A stretch of 25,894 nucleotides of DNA from CAMCYM01 sp041191165 (GTDB lineage Bacteria; Bacteroidota; Bacteroidia; Flavobacteriales_D; Sanyastnellaceae): the NCBI GenBank assembly GCA_041191165.1, contig JBEEPJ010000005.1, positions 1-25,894 on the forward strand. The letters are read 5' to 3'. The notes under the pieces were generated by a model. That model did not search any database. It was given only the letters and a program-made list of their open reading frames with translations, and had not been told where the DNA came from. This document shows, one piece after another, positions 7,184-15,270 of this stretch (position 1 is the first letter of the stretch; the number at the start of each line of letters is the position of its first letter). Made by a program: the position numbers and the translations under genes.

Positions 7184-8602
7184 TCAGATGCTTTTAATCA
7201 GTTGATTTGCAATAGGATCAACCAACCTGTCGATGTCGCCAGCCCCCAGGGTCAGCAGCACGTCCACAGGGCGGCGCTCTAAGCATTCGAATATCTGATG
7301 CGGCGTGCAAATTTCCCGGTCCGGCAACTGCATGTTATCAAACAGGCGTTGTGAATCAATCCCACTTATGGGGGCTTCCCGGGCGGGGTAAATGGGGAGC
7401 AAAATCGCCCGGTCCAGCCGGTCGAGGGCCCGGGCAAATCCCGCGAGGTGGTCGCGGGTCCGGGTGAACAGGTGGGGCTGAAAGATGCCGGTCAGGTGCC
7501 TGCCGGGATGGGCGGCCCGGGCGGCCTCGATGGTGCGCTCCAATTCGACGGGGTGATGGGCGTAGTCGTCGATGAAAACGACGCGCTGGGTGCGCAGGAT
7601 GTACTGAAACCGCCGGTACACGCCGGGGAATTGGGCCAGGCGCGGGCGCAGGGTTTCGGGGGCGGCGCCGGCGATCAGGGCGAGGGTGCAGGCGGCCACC
7701 GCGTTTTCGAGGTTGTGCACGCCGGGCAGGGGGAAGGTGGCGGCGGGGAGGACGGTGGCGCCGTCAAACCGCAGGTCGAAGTGGCTCACGCCGTCCACCA
7801 CGCGGTGGCCGACGGCGGCGTGCCGGAGTTCGGGCGCCTGACCGGCGGAGACGCCGTATCGCTCGGCGGGGCCGGAGGTGCTGTGCCAGTCCCCCGCGAC
7901 CCGTTCGTGGACCAGCAGGCGCCCGGCCACCTGCCCCGCGAAGTCCCGAAAACCGGCCTCGAACGCCGACGGGTCCCCGTAGATGTCCAGGTGGTCGGGG
8001 TCCACACTCGTGATGACGGCATGCGTGGGGCGGAGCTGCAGGAAGCTGCGGTCGAACTCGTCCGCCTCGACCACCGTCCACCGCGGGTCGCTGCCCAGGT
8101 AGAGATTGCTCCGGTGCGCCGCGGCGATGCCCCCGAGGAAGGCGTCGCACCCGCCCGGCGTGCCCTCGAGCAGGTGCGCCAACAGGGAAGAAGTGGTGGT
8201 CTTGCCGTGGGTTCCGGCGACGGCGAGTGTGGGTTTGGCCTGGGTGATTCTGCCCAAGACTTCACTCCGCTTCCAGCATCGAATGCCTTGATTTTCAAAC
8301 CAAACCCGTTGCAAATGCCCCCCCGGAATCGCGGGGGTCCAGACCACGGCCACGCCCTCCGCCCTCCAGTCCCAATCGGGCAGGGCCTCCACCCGCTCAT
8401 CCGTCGTGACGGCCATGCCCTCGGCCTCCAAGGCGTCGGTCAGCGGACTGGGGGTCTTGTCGTACCCGGCCACCTCGCATCCGGCGCGGTGAAAGTAGCG
8501 GGCCAGCGCGCTCATGCCGATGCCGCCGATGCCCAGAAAGTAGATCTGCCGGGCGAAGGGAACGGTCGGGTTGCCCCCGCCCCGGGTGGGTTCAACGGCC
8601 AT
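7184..8602 (-). CDS. murC: UDP-N-acetylmuramate--L-alanine ligase MurC
   Basis: Cytoplasmic ATP-dependent ligase that adds L-alanine to UDP-MurNAc, the first stem-peptide step. 472 residues, normal for the family. Visible motifs are the Rossmann-like IYFLGIGGIGMSALA near residues 20-35, the ATP loop GTHGKTTTS at 130-138, and VDPDHLDIYGD. Later come VPGVHN-type GVHNLENAVAAC and YRRFQYILR, then DDYAHHPVELERTI, the C-terminal Mur ligase signature diagnostic for MurC. The ATG at 8602 lies inside the end of murG (11-bp overlap), so the two are probably translationally coupled. An N-terminal stretch of about 18 residues before the first strand is longer than average; a later start is possible but no better ATG exists there. 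Confidence 0.97.
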   Translation of the reverse strand: MAVEPTRGGGNPTVPFARQIYFLGIGGIGMSALARYFHRAGCEVAGYDKTPSPLTDALEAEGMAVTTDERVEALPDWDWRAEGVAVVWTPAIPGGHLQRVWFENQGIRCWKRSEVLGRITQAKPTLAVAGTHGKTTTSSLLAHLLEGTPGGCDAFLGGIAAAHRSNLYLGSDPRWTVVEADEFDRSFLQLRPTHAVITSVDPDHLDIYGDPSAFEAGFRDFAGQVAGRLLVHERVAGDWHSTSGPAERYGVSAGQAPELRHAAVGHRVVDGVSHFDLRFDGATVLPAATFPLPGVHNLENAVAACTLALIAGAAPETLRPRLAQFPGVYRRFQYILRTQRVVFIDDYAHHPVELERTIEAARAAHPGRHLTGIFQPHLFTRTRDHLAGFARALDRLDRAILLPIYPAREAPISGIDSQRLFDNMQLPDREICTPHQIFECLERRPVDVLLTLGAGDIDRLVDPIANQLIKSI

Positions 8603-9761
8603 GGCGCTGGGTTTTCAAGGTGGTTTCGATGGCGTCCACGACCGCCTGCGCGGCGTCCGGGCGCGCCCACTGCCGGATGCGCTGTCCCAGCTGGTCCATC
8701 CGCTCGGGCGAGGCGAGCAATTCTGCCACAGTGGATTCCAGCTTCGCCACCACCTCGGCATCCGGCAGCAGCACTGCCCCCCCGGCGTCCGTCATCACCC
8801 GCGCGTTGCGGGTCTGGTGGTCCTCCGCCACCACCGGCGAGGGCACCAGCACCGCGGGCTTCCCCACCAAGGCCAGCTCGGCCAAGCTCATCGCCCCCGC
8901 CCGACCGGCGATCACGTCCGCCACCGCGTAGGCGGCCGGCATATCGTCGATGTAACCCCGGCACACCACCCAGCCCCCCGCCCCCCCGGCCCCCCGCTCC
9001 GCCAGCCAACGCTCCAACGCCTCCTGGTACCGCGCCCCGCACTGCCAGAGCACCTGGAACGGGGGCCGGGTGCCGGCGGCTTCATGCCGTTCCACCATGG
9101 CCCGCACCGCCGCATTCATCGACGCCGCCCCGAGGCTGCCCCCCATCACGAAGAGCACCGGCACATCCGGCGCCAGGCCCCACTTCTCGCGTCCCGACTG
9201 CCCCGACCGCCCCGCATCCGCCCCCGATTGGGCGGCCTCTACCACACCCGCCCGCAAAGGATTTCCGGTAAATACCAGCCGGTCTGCCGGAAACCACCGC
9301 TCCAGTCCCGTCATCCCCGCACAAATCCGGTCCACCCGGCGCGCCAGCAGCCGGTTGGTGATGCCCGGAAATCCGTTTTGCTCCTGAATGACCGTGGCGA
9401 TGCCCATCCGGGACGCCTGAAAGAGCAGCGGGCCAGAGGCAAACCCCCCGACCCCCACGGCCACCTCAGGCCGGAATTGCCGCAGGATGGCGCGTGCCCG
9501 CCACAGACTTTTTGCCAATCGAAAGGGAAACAGCCAGTTGCGGAGACTGCGCCAGTTGCGGTCGATGCCGGTGATGTCCAACCCCGTGATGGCATACCCC
9601 GCGGCCGGAACTTTTTGCATTTCCATACGGTCGCGCGCCCCCACGAAGAGAATCTCGCAGGCCGGGTGGCGCCGACGGATTTCGTCCGCGATGGCCAGCG
9701 CGGGCTGGATGTGTCCCCCCGTTCCCCCTCCGGAGATGATGATGCGATTCAGTTGCGCCAT
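8592..9761 (-). CDS. murG: undecaprenyldiphospho-muramoylpentapeptide beta-N-acetylglucosaminyltransferase MurG
   Basis: GT-B glycosyltransferase on the inner membrane face that adds GlcNAc to lipid I to form lipid II. 389 residues. The N-terminal acceptor motif is IISGGGTGGHIQPALAIADEIRRR. The loop VIQEQNGFPGITNRLLARR is the usual HEQN motif with Gln in place of His. The donor-site motifs are VMGGSLGAASMN and GRAGAMSLAELALVGKPAVLVPSPVVAEDHQTRNA. The start is set at MAQLNRIIISGGG; an in-frame ATG 17 codons upstream has an atypical sequence and lies in the G-rich leader. Two Gly-rich insertions (around AAQSGADAGRSGQSG and ERGAGGAGGW) look like local low-complexity expansions. It overlaps murC by 11 bp. 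Confidence 0.97.
   Translation of the reverse strand: MAQLNRIIISGGGTGGHIQPALAIADEIRRRHPACEILFVGARDRMEMQKVPAAGYAITGLDITGIDRNWRSLRNWLFPFRLAKSLWRARAILRQFRPEVAVGVGGFASGPLLFQASRMGIATVIQEQNGFPGITNRLLARRVDRICAGMTGLERWFPADRLVFTGNPLRAGVVEAAQSGADAGRSGQSGREKWGLAPDVPVLFVMGGSLGAASMNAAVRAMVERHEAAGTRPPFQVLWQCGARYQEALERWLAERGAGGAGGWVVCRGYIDDMPAAYAVADVIAGRAGAMSLAELALVGKPAVLVPSPVVAEDHQTRNARVMTDAGGAVLLPDAEVVAKLESTVAELLASPERMDQLGQRIRQWARPDAAQAVVDAIETTLKTQRHGR
8969..8995 (-). other. G-quadruplex-like tract inside murG
   Basis: On the coding strand four G runs (6, 7, 6 and 3) are separated by loops of 2, 1 and 2 nt. This matches the usual G3+N1-7 rule for G-quadruplexes in both the mRNA and the non-template DNA. 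It encodes part of the Gly-rich stretch ERGAGGAGGW. Folding is inferred only. Confidence 0.5.
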
Positions 9762-9789
9762 GTTCCGTTCTTCCGTTTGCCATTCAACA

Positions 9790-9819
9790 CCCCCCGCCCC
9801 CGCCCTTCTCAATTCTCCC
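9790..9819 (-). other. G-run cluster in the murG leader
   Basis: On the transcribed (minus) sense strand there are runs GGG, GGG, GGGGG and GGGGGG just upstream of the murG start (nearest run 28 nt away). The last three are separated by single bases. The first loop is 11 nt, longer than the strict rule. It lies directly after the heptad array. Confidence 0.4.
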
Positions 9820-9845
9820 TTCTCCCTTCTCTATTCTCCCTTCTC
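9804..9845. repeat. heptad tandem array at the ftsW/murG junction
   Basis: Six contiguous 7-bp units on the plus strand: CCTTCTC, AATTCTC, CCTTCTC, CCTTCTC, TATTCTC, CCTTCTC. All end in TTCTC. The array includes the last four sense codons and the stop codon of ftsW. A related array is at 22327-22361. Confidence 0.9.
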
Positions 9846-11054
9846 GGTCGTGCCTTCCCGCGAAACCGATAAAATCATCCCGATCGCCACGCAGGTGAAC
9901 ACCATGGACGTGCCGCCGTACGAGACCAGCGGGAGGGGCTGTCCGGTGTTGGGGATGAGGTTGACCGCCACGGCCATGTTGATCATGGCTTGCAGGGTGA
10001 TGAGCCAGCCCAGCCCCAGCGCCAGGGTGGACCCGAAGGCGGACGTGCTGCGGACGGCGGTCAGCACCGCCCGGTGCAGGAAAATCAGGTACAACAGGAC
10101 CAGCCCCAGCCCCCCCACCAGTGCGCCCCATTCCTCGATGATGAAAGCGTAAATCATGTCCGAGTAGGGGTGGGGGAGGAAGTTGCGGGAAGTTCCCGTG
10201 CCGGGCCCCTTGGGCAGGATGCCCCCGCGGGCGACGGCCACCTGCGCCAGGTCCGTCTGCATGTTCATGTCCGCCCGCTCGGCCGTGGCCTCCCCGCCCG
10301 TCTCCACGGTGCCCGGGCCCTCCGCCACATAGCGCTCCACCCGCGCTTCCCAGGTGGAGTAGCGCGGAAAAACCCGTTCGATGAACTGCGGCTGCAGCTG
10401 GGCAAAGGCGATCACCGCCACCCCGACCATAGCCACCATGCCCACCCCGCGCAACAAATGCCGGACCGGCACCCCGCCCACGAACATCATCCCGAAAGCC
10501 ACCACCCCGAGGAGCACGGCGGTCGAAAGGCCGCCCGGCAGGATAAGCCCGCACATGGCGAAGGTCATGGCCAGCATGGGCAGCACACCGCGCCGGAAGT
10601 CGTGGAGGATTTTTTGTTTGGCCTGAAGCTCTCGCGCAATAAATGCAATGAGCATAATCTTCGCGAAATCAGGCGTTTGAATGGTCAGTCCGATGTAGGG
10701 AATCTCCAGCCACCGGTTCGCGTTATTGATGTTAGATCCGAAGGCCAGCGTCAGGATGAGCAACAACAAGGCAGGCCAAACCAGCACCCGCCCCGCCTTC
10801 GCAAAGAACCGGTACGGCAACCGATGCACGGCCCACATCGCCCCCCAACCCAGGCACAGGATGAAGACCTGCTTGCCGAGGTAAATGGTCGACCCCGAAC
10901 CCTTGTAAGCCAAGTGCGAAATGGCACTGTACACGCTCACCACCGAGATGATGGAAAGCAGGAACGTGACCATCCACAGCACCCGGTCGCCCTGCAGTTG
11001 GTCGCGGGTGAGCAGGCTCCAGCGGGAGGGCGGACCGGGGGTCAGGCTTTCCAT
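9831..11054 (-). CDS. ftsW: lipid II polymerase FtsW (SEDS family)
   Basis: Polytopic membrane protein that polymerises lipid II at the septum in partnership with FtsI. 407 residues with about ten hydrophobic segments, beginning near residue 27 (MVTFLLSIISVVSVYSAI). SEDS marks are NNANRWLEIPYIGLTIQTPDFAKIMLI, the loop PHPYSDMIYAFIIEEWG that contains the family's catalytic-region residues, and NLIPNTGQPLPLVSYGGTS near the C-terminus. A hydrophilic loop RYVAEGPGTVETGGEATAERADMNMQTD replaces a shorter loop in many relatives. FtsW rather than RodA is favoured by the location between murD and murG. The stop codon falls within a 7-bp tandem array, so the last residues (TTEKGE) are repeat-derived. 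Confidence 0.96.
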   Translation of the reverse strand: MESLTPGPPSRWSLLTRDQLQGDRVLWMVTFLLSIISVVSVYSAISHLAYKGSGSTIYLGKQVFILCLGWGAMWAVHRLPYRFFAKAGRVLVWPALLLLILTLAFGSNINNANRWLEIPYIGLTIQTPDFAKIMLIAFIARELQAKQKILHDFRRGVLPMLAMTFAMCGLILPGGLSTAVLLGVVAFGMMFVGGVPVRHLLRGVGMVAMVGVAVIAFAQLQPQFIERVFPRYSTWEARVERYVAEGPGTVETGGEATAERADMNMQTDLAQVAVARGGILPKGPGTGTSRNFLPHPYSDMIYAFIIEEWGALVGGLGLVLLYLIFLHRAVLTAVRSTSAFGSTLALGLGWLITLQAMINMAVAVNLIPNTGQPLPLVSYGGTSMVFTCVAIGMILSVSREGTTEKGE

Positions 11055-11062
11055 GCGTGGCG

Positions 11063-11097
11063 GGGGTTACAGGGCTGCAGAATCGGGGTTACAGGGC
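11063..11097. repeat. 13-bp direct repeat around the murD stop
   Basis: GGGGTTACAGGGC occurs at 11063-11075 and again at 11085-11097. The second copy contains the murD stop codon (GCC CTG TAA on the coding strand), so the first looks like a duplicated copy of the gene end in the murD-ftsW spacer. Confidence 0.8.
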
Positions 11098-12525
11098 GCG
11101 AACGGCGGCTTTGAAGGCCCGGCCGCGCTCCTCGTAGTTGCCGAAGAGGTCGAAGCTGGCGCAGGCGGGCGACAGCAGCACGGTGTGGCCCGGCATGGCG
11201 AGATCGTACGCCGCTTGCACCGCCGCCGCCGCCGTATCCACCTCGGTGACGGTCTTCACCCGGTCCCCGAAAGTCGCCCGCAGCTTCGCATTGTCGCGCC
11301 CGAGGCACACCAGGTGGTCCACCTTGTCGGCCACCAGGTGCAGCAGCGAGGTGTAGTCGTTGCCCTTGTCCACCCCGCCGGCGATCCAGATGATGGGCCC
11401 GGGGATGCTCTCGAGCGCAAACCACGCGCTGTTGACGTTGGTCGCCTTGGAGTCGTTGATGAAGCGGATGCCGTTGACACTCTGCACGAATTCCATGCGG
11501 TGTTCGATGGCGTCGAACGCTTTGAGGCTCTCGCGCACGCTGTCTTTGCGCAGTTCCAGGGCCCGGCTGGCGATGCTTGCCGCCATGGAATTTTGCAGGT
11601 TGTGTTTGCCTTGCAAGGCCAAATCTTGAATGTTCATCTCAAACGGGTTGGGTTGTGAAGGAAGGATTTCGAAGGTTTCAGGTCGTCCGGGCTGCAGGGC
11701 GCAGACCCCGTCGGGCCGGTGTCCGGCCTGGGCGAGCAGGGTTTGGAGTGCGTCGGTGCTGCGCTCGGTGGAGAAGGGGATGACGCGGGCCCGGGTGCCG
11801 GGGGTCTCGCCCGCGAACTGGGCCCACCGCGCCAGGCTCAGCGCATCTTCCGCGTTGAGAATCAGCAGGTCCTGGGGGCCTTGGCAGCGGGTGATGCGCC
11901 ACTTGGAATCGGCGTAGGCGTCGAGGCTGTACCCGTACCGGTCGAGGTGGTCGGGGGTGATGTTGAGCAGGATGGCGACGTCGGGCCGGAAGGTATTGCA
12001 GCCGTCGAGTTGGAAGCTGCTGACTTCGACGACGTACCAGGCGGGGAAGGGGAGCTGAGCCGTGATGCGCTCGGCGCAATCGCGGGCCCAGGAGGGTCCG
12101 ATGTTGCCCACGCAGGCCACCGGCACGCCGGCGTCGCGCAGGATGGCGTGGGTCAGGGCGGTGGTGGTCGTCTTGCCGTTGGAGCCAGTGATGGCGATGA
12201 CGCGCGCGCCGCCGCAGTGCCGGCTGGCGAATTCGATCTCCGAGATGACTTCGCAACCCGCGGCGCGCAGGGCCACCACCGGCGCGGCCGTATCCGGGAT
12301 GCCGGGGCTCTTGACGGCGAGCGTGACCCCGGCGAGGGCCGCCGCGCTGTGCCCGCCGTCCTCCCAGGCGATGCCCGCCCCGTCCAGCACCGAACGGGTG
12401 GCCTCCGCCATCGTCCCGTGCTCCGAGACCAGCGGCCGCAAGCCCAGCGCCTGTGCGAGCAGGGCTGCGCCCACGCCGCTTTCGCCAGCGCCGAGAATCA
12501 GGAGATGCGCAGTCGGATATTCCAT
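11089..12525 (-). CDS. murD: UDP-N-acetylmuramoyl-L-alanine--D-glutamate ligase MurD
   Basis: Cytoplasmic ligase that adds D-glutamate to UDP-MurNAc-L-Ala. 478 residues, a little above the usual 440-450. The N-terminal nucleotide-sugar domain has LLILGAGESGVGAALLA near residue 10 and SPGIPDTAP. The ATP loop is ITGSNGKTTTT at 112-122. Substrate-side motifs are FQLDGCNTFRPDVAILLNITPDHLDRYGYSLDAYADSKWRI and HNLQNSMAA. The C-terminal domain has the MurD-typical EHRMEFVQSVNGIRFINDSKATN and WIAGGVDKGNDY. The start is the Met of MEYPTAHLLI, one base after the mraY stop; an open stretch upstream in this frame is just alternative-frame mraY. ftsW begins 34 nt downstream. Confidence 0.97.
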   Translation of the reverse strand: MEYPTAHLLILGAGESGVGAALLAQALGLRPLVSEHGTMAEATRSVLDGAGIAWEDGGHSAAALAGVTLAVKSPGIPDTAAPVVALRAAGCEVISEIEFASRHCGGARVIAITGSNGKTTTTALTHAILRDAGVPVACVGNIGPSWARDCAERITAQLPFPAWYVVEVSSFQLDGCNTFRPDVAILLNITPDHLDRYGYSLDAYADSKWRITRCQGPQDLLILNAEDALSLARWAQFAGETPGTRARVIPFSTERSTDALQTLLAQAGHRPDGVCALQPGRPETFEILPSQPNPFEMNIQDLALQGKHNLQNSMAASIASRALELRKDSVRESLKAFDAIEHRMEFVQSVNGIRFINDSKATNVNSAWFALESIPGPIIWIAGGVDKGNDYTSLLHLVADKVDHLVCLGRDNAKLRATFGDRVKTVTEVDTAAAAVQAAYDLAMPGHTVLLSPACASFDLFGNYEERGRAFKAAVRAL

Positions 12526-12526
12526 C

Positions 12527-13795
12527 TCAGCGAACCTTGAGGGTGACGATGGTGACGACGGCCAGCAGGATGCCCACAATCCAAAACCGAGCCGTGATTT
12601 TCGACTCCGGGATGTCCATCTTCTGATAGTGGTGGTGCAGCGGCGCCATGCGGAAAATCCGCCGCCCCTCGCCGTACTTCTTGCGGGTGTACTTGAAGTA
12701 GCCCACCTGGAGCACCACACTCAGGTTCTCCACGAGGAAGATGCCGCAGAGCACCGGGATGAGCAGTTCCTTGCGGATGAGGATGGCGAAGCCCGCGATG
12801 ATGCCCCCCAGCGCCAGCGACCCGGTGTCGCCCATGAAGACCTGGGCGGGGAAGGCGTTGTACCAGAGGAAGGCCACGCAGGCCCCGACGAAGGCCGTGA
12901 TGAATACCACCAGCTCCTGCGAGCCGGGGATGTACATGATGTTCAGGTACTGGGCCGCCACGGCGTTGGAGCCGAGGTAGGCGAGGATGGCCAGCGCCAT
13001 GCCGATGATGGCACTGGTGCCCGTCGCCAGGCCGTCGATGCCGTCGGTGAGGTTGGCCCCGTTGGAGACGGCGGTGACGATGAGGATGACGATGGGAATG
13101 AAGACCAAGAAGCCCAGCGGCACGGCCCAGTCGCCCATCCAGCGCACCAGCCAGTTGTAGTCGAATTCGTTGTCCTTGACGAAGGGGATGGTCGTGGTGC
13201 GGGGGCGCTGGGTCTCCCAACGCGCGGGCTGCTCCACGGGCACCTGCACCACGGCCGTGCCCCCATCCGCGGTCGGCAGCTGCCGCAACTCGATCTGGTC
13301 CGGTTGGGCTACGCGCTCCTTGACGGAGATGGAGGGATGCCACCACATGACGGCGCCGATGATGAGGCCCACGCCGATTTGGCCTACCACCTTGAAGCGG
13401 CCCGCGAGCCCATCCTTGTTGCCGCGGAAGACCTTGATGTAGTCGTCGATGAAGCCGATGGTGCCCAGCCACAGGGTCACGACGATCATGAGCTGGGTGT
13501 AGATGCTCGTCAGGTCGGCGAAGAGCAGGGTGGGGAGGAGGATGGCCGCGAGGATGATCAGGCCGCCCATGGTGGGGGTGCCTTGTTTTTTCATCTGGCC
13601 TTCGAGGCCCAGGTTGCGCACCACCTCGCCCACTTGCTTCTGCTGCAGCCAGGCGATGATGCGCTTGCCCAGCAGGATGCCCACGAGCAGGGAGGTGAGC
13701 AGGCTCATGGCCGCCCGGAAGGTCACGTAGCGAAAGAGGCCGGCGCCGGGCAGGTCCCAGGCGGCGTCGAGGTAGGTGAAGAGGTGGTAGAGCAT
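12527..13795 (-). CDS. mraY: phospho-N-acetylmuramoyl-pentapeptide-transferase MraY
   Basis: Integral membrane enzyme that transfers phospho-MurNAc-pentapeptide to undecaprenyl phosphate, making lipid I. 422 residues, against 360 in E. coli. Active-site motifs are GTPTMGGLII, IGFIDDYIKV with the Asp pair at 117-118, NLTDGIDGLATG at 249-260, FMGDTGSLALGG, and the MAPLHHHYQ loop. About ten membrane segments can be seen. The extra length is mainly a hydrophilic loop at about residues 155-215 (SVKERVAQPDQIEL to TTTIPFVKDNEFDYNW), which by topology would face the periplasm. I believe enlarged loops here are common in Bacteroidota, but the length was not compared. It starts 11 nt after the murE stop. 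Confidence 0.97.
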   Translation of the reverse strand: MLYHLFTYLDAAWDLPGAGLFRYVTFRAAMSLLTSLLVGILLGKRIIAWLQQKQVGEVVRNLGLEGQMKKQGTPTMGGLIILAAILLPTLLFADLTSIYTQLMIVVTLWLGTIGFIDDYIKVFRGNKDGLAGRFKVVGQIGVGLIIGAVMWWHPSISVKERVAQPDQIELRQLPTADGGTAVVQVPVEQPARWETQRPRTTTIPFVKDNEFDYNWLVRWMGDWAVPLGFLVFIPIVILIVTAVSNGANLTDGIDGLATGTSAIIGMALAILAYLGSNAVAAQYLNIMYIPGSQELVVFITAFVGACVAFLWYNAFPAQVFMGDTGSLALGGIIAGFAILIRKELLIPVLCGIFLVENLSVVLQVGYFKYTRKKYGEGRRIFRMAPLHHHYQKMDIPESKITARFWIVGILLAVVTIVTLKVR

Positions 13796-13806
13796 CGTCC
13801 GATCGG

Positions 13807-15270
13807 TCAGGCGGTGGGGAAGGCGTTGCGGAGTTCGATGCGGTCGTCGAAGTCATACCGGACGCCGGCGATTTCCTGGTAGGTCTCGTGGCCCTTGCCG
13901 GCGACCAGCACGATGTCGCCGGGTCGGGCGATGCTGGCCGCCATCCGAATGGCCTCGCGGCGGTCGGTGATGGCGATGCACTTGCGGGCTTGGATGGGGT
14001 CGAGGCCGGCGCGCATCTCCTCGATGATGGCGGCGGGGTCTTCCGAGCGCGGGTTGTCCGAGGTGAGGAAGACGCGGTCGGAGCGGTCGGCAGCGGCGCG
14101 GGCCATGACGGGGCGCTTGGTGCGGTCCCGGTCGCCGCCGCAGCCCACCACCGTGATGACCTGGGTGGTGCCGGCGCGGAAGGTGGCGATGGTGTCCAGG
14201 ACGTTCACCAGGGCGTCCGGGGTGTGGGCGTAATCGACCACCGCCGTGATGCCGGTGGGCGCGGCGACCTGCTCAAACCGGCCCGGCGGGGGCGTGAGCA
14301 GCGACAGGCCGGTCATGATGTCCAGCGGCTCGAAGCCCAGCTCCCGCGCCACGGCGTAGACGGCCAGCAGGTTGGAAGCGTTGAACCCGCCGATGAGCCG
14401 GGAGTACAGGTCGTGGCCGTCGATGTGCAGGTGCAAGCCCGAGAGCACGTTCTCCACCACCCTTCCGAGGTAGTCCGCCATCGCCGTCAGGGCGTAGTCC
14501 TTGACCCGGCCACGGGTGCCCGCCACCAAGTCGTCGGCATGCGCATCGTCGCGGTTGATGAGCGCAAATCCCGTCGCGGGCAGCTGATCGAAGAGCATGC
14601 GCTTCGCCTGCAGGTAGGCGTTGAAGTTCCCGTGGTAATCGAGGTGGTCGTGGGTGATGTTCGTGAACACCGCTCCCGCCAGTTGGGTACCGGCCAATCG
14701 CTGCTGCACCAGGCTGTGCGAGCTGGCCTCCATGAAGCAGTACCGGCATCCGGCATCGACCATCTCGCGGAAGAGCCGCTGCATCTGCAAGGCGTCTGGG
14801 GTGGTATGGGTGGCAGGCACCACCCGGTCCAGGATGCGGTTCTCCACCGTGCTCAGCATGCCGGCCTTCTTGTCCATGGACCGGAACAGCTGGTGGAGCA
14901 GGGTGACCGTGGTGGTCTTCCCGTTGGTTCCGGTGACGGCCACCACCTTGAGCGACTCGGTCGGGTGGTCGTAAAAAGCGGCGGCGATGGCGCCCAGGGC
15001 CCGCGTGGCATCCTTGACCTGCACGTACGTCACGCTCGCCCGGCGCAGCTCCGGCGCGGGCAGCGCCTCCGCCACGATGGCCACCGCCCCCGCCTCCTGC
15101 GCCGCCTCCACGAACTGCAACCCATCGACCCGCGTGCCGGGTACCGCGACGAACAGCCCGAAGGGGCGCACTTCGCGGCTGTCGAAGGCGATGGACTCGA
15201 TGGCGATGTGGGTCGATCCCACGACTTCCACCAGCCGGGTGCCATAGAGGATGTCCTTGAGGAGTTTCAT
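13807..15270 (-). CDS. murE: UDP-N-acetylmuramoyl-L-alanyl-D-glutamate--2,6-diaminopimelate ligase MurE
   Basis: Cytoplasmic ligase adding the third stem-peptide residue. 487 residues. Motifs in order: SIAFDSREVRPFGLFVAVPGTRVDG, the ATP loop VTGTNGKTTTV near 112-122, THTTPDALQMQRLF for UDP-sugar binding, EASSHSLVQQRL, FTNITHDHLDYHGNFNAYLQAKRMLF with the Lys (about 223) that is carbamylated in the family, VVDYAHTPDAL, and LTSDNPRSEDP at about 403-411. The DNPR motif is the known marker for meso-diaminopimelate rather than lysine, so the organism should have DAP-type peptidoglycan. The ATG at 15270 overlaps the ftsI stop as ATGA. The frame continues open far upstream, but that is an alternative reading of ftsI. 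Confidence 0.97.
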   Translation of the reverse strand: MKLLKDILYGTRLVEVVGSTHIAIESIAFDSREVRPFGLFVAVPGTRVDGLQFVEAAQEAGAVAIVAEALPAPELRRASVTYVQVKDATRALGAIAAAFYDHPTESLKVVAVTGTNGKTTTVTLLHQLFRSMDKKAGMLSTVENRILDRVVPATHTTPDALQMQRLFREMVDAGCRYCFMEASSHSLVQQRLAGTQLAGAVFTNITHDHLDYHGNFNAYLQAKRMLFDQLPATGFALINRDDAHADDLVAGTRGRVKDYALTAMADYLGRVVENVLSGLHLHIDGHDLYSRLIGGFNASNLLAVYAVARELGFEPLDIMTGLSLLTPPPGRFEQVAAPTGITAVVDYAHTPDALVNVLDTIATFRAGTTQVITVVGCGGDRDRTKRPVMARAAADRSDRVFLTSDNPRSEDPAAIIEEMRAGLDPIQARKCIAITDRREAIRMAASIARPGDIVLVAGKGHETYQEIAGVRYDFDDRIELRNAFPTA

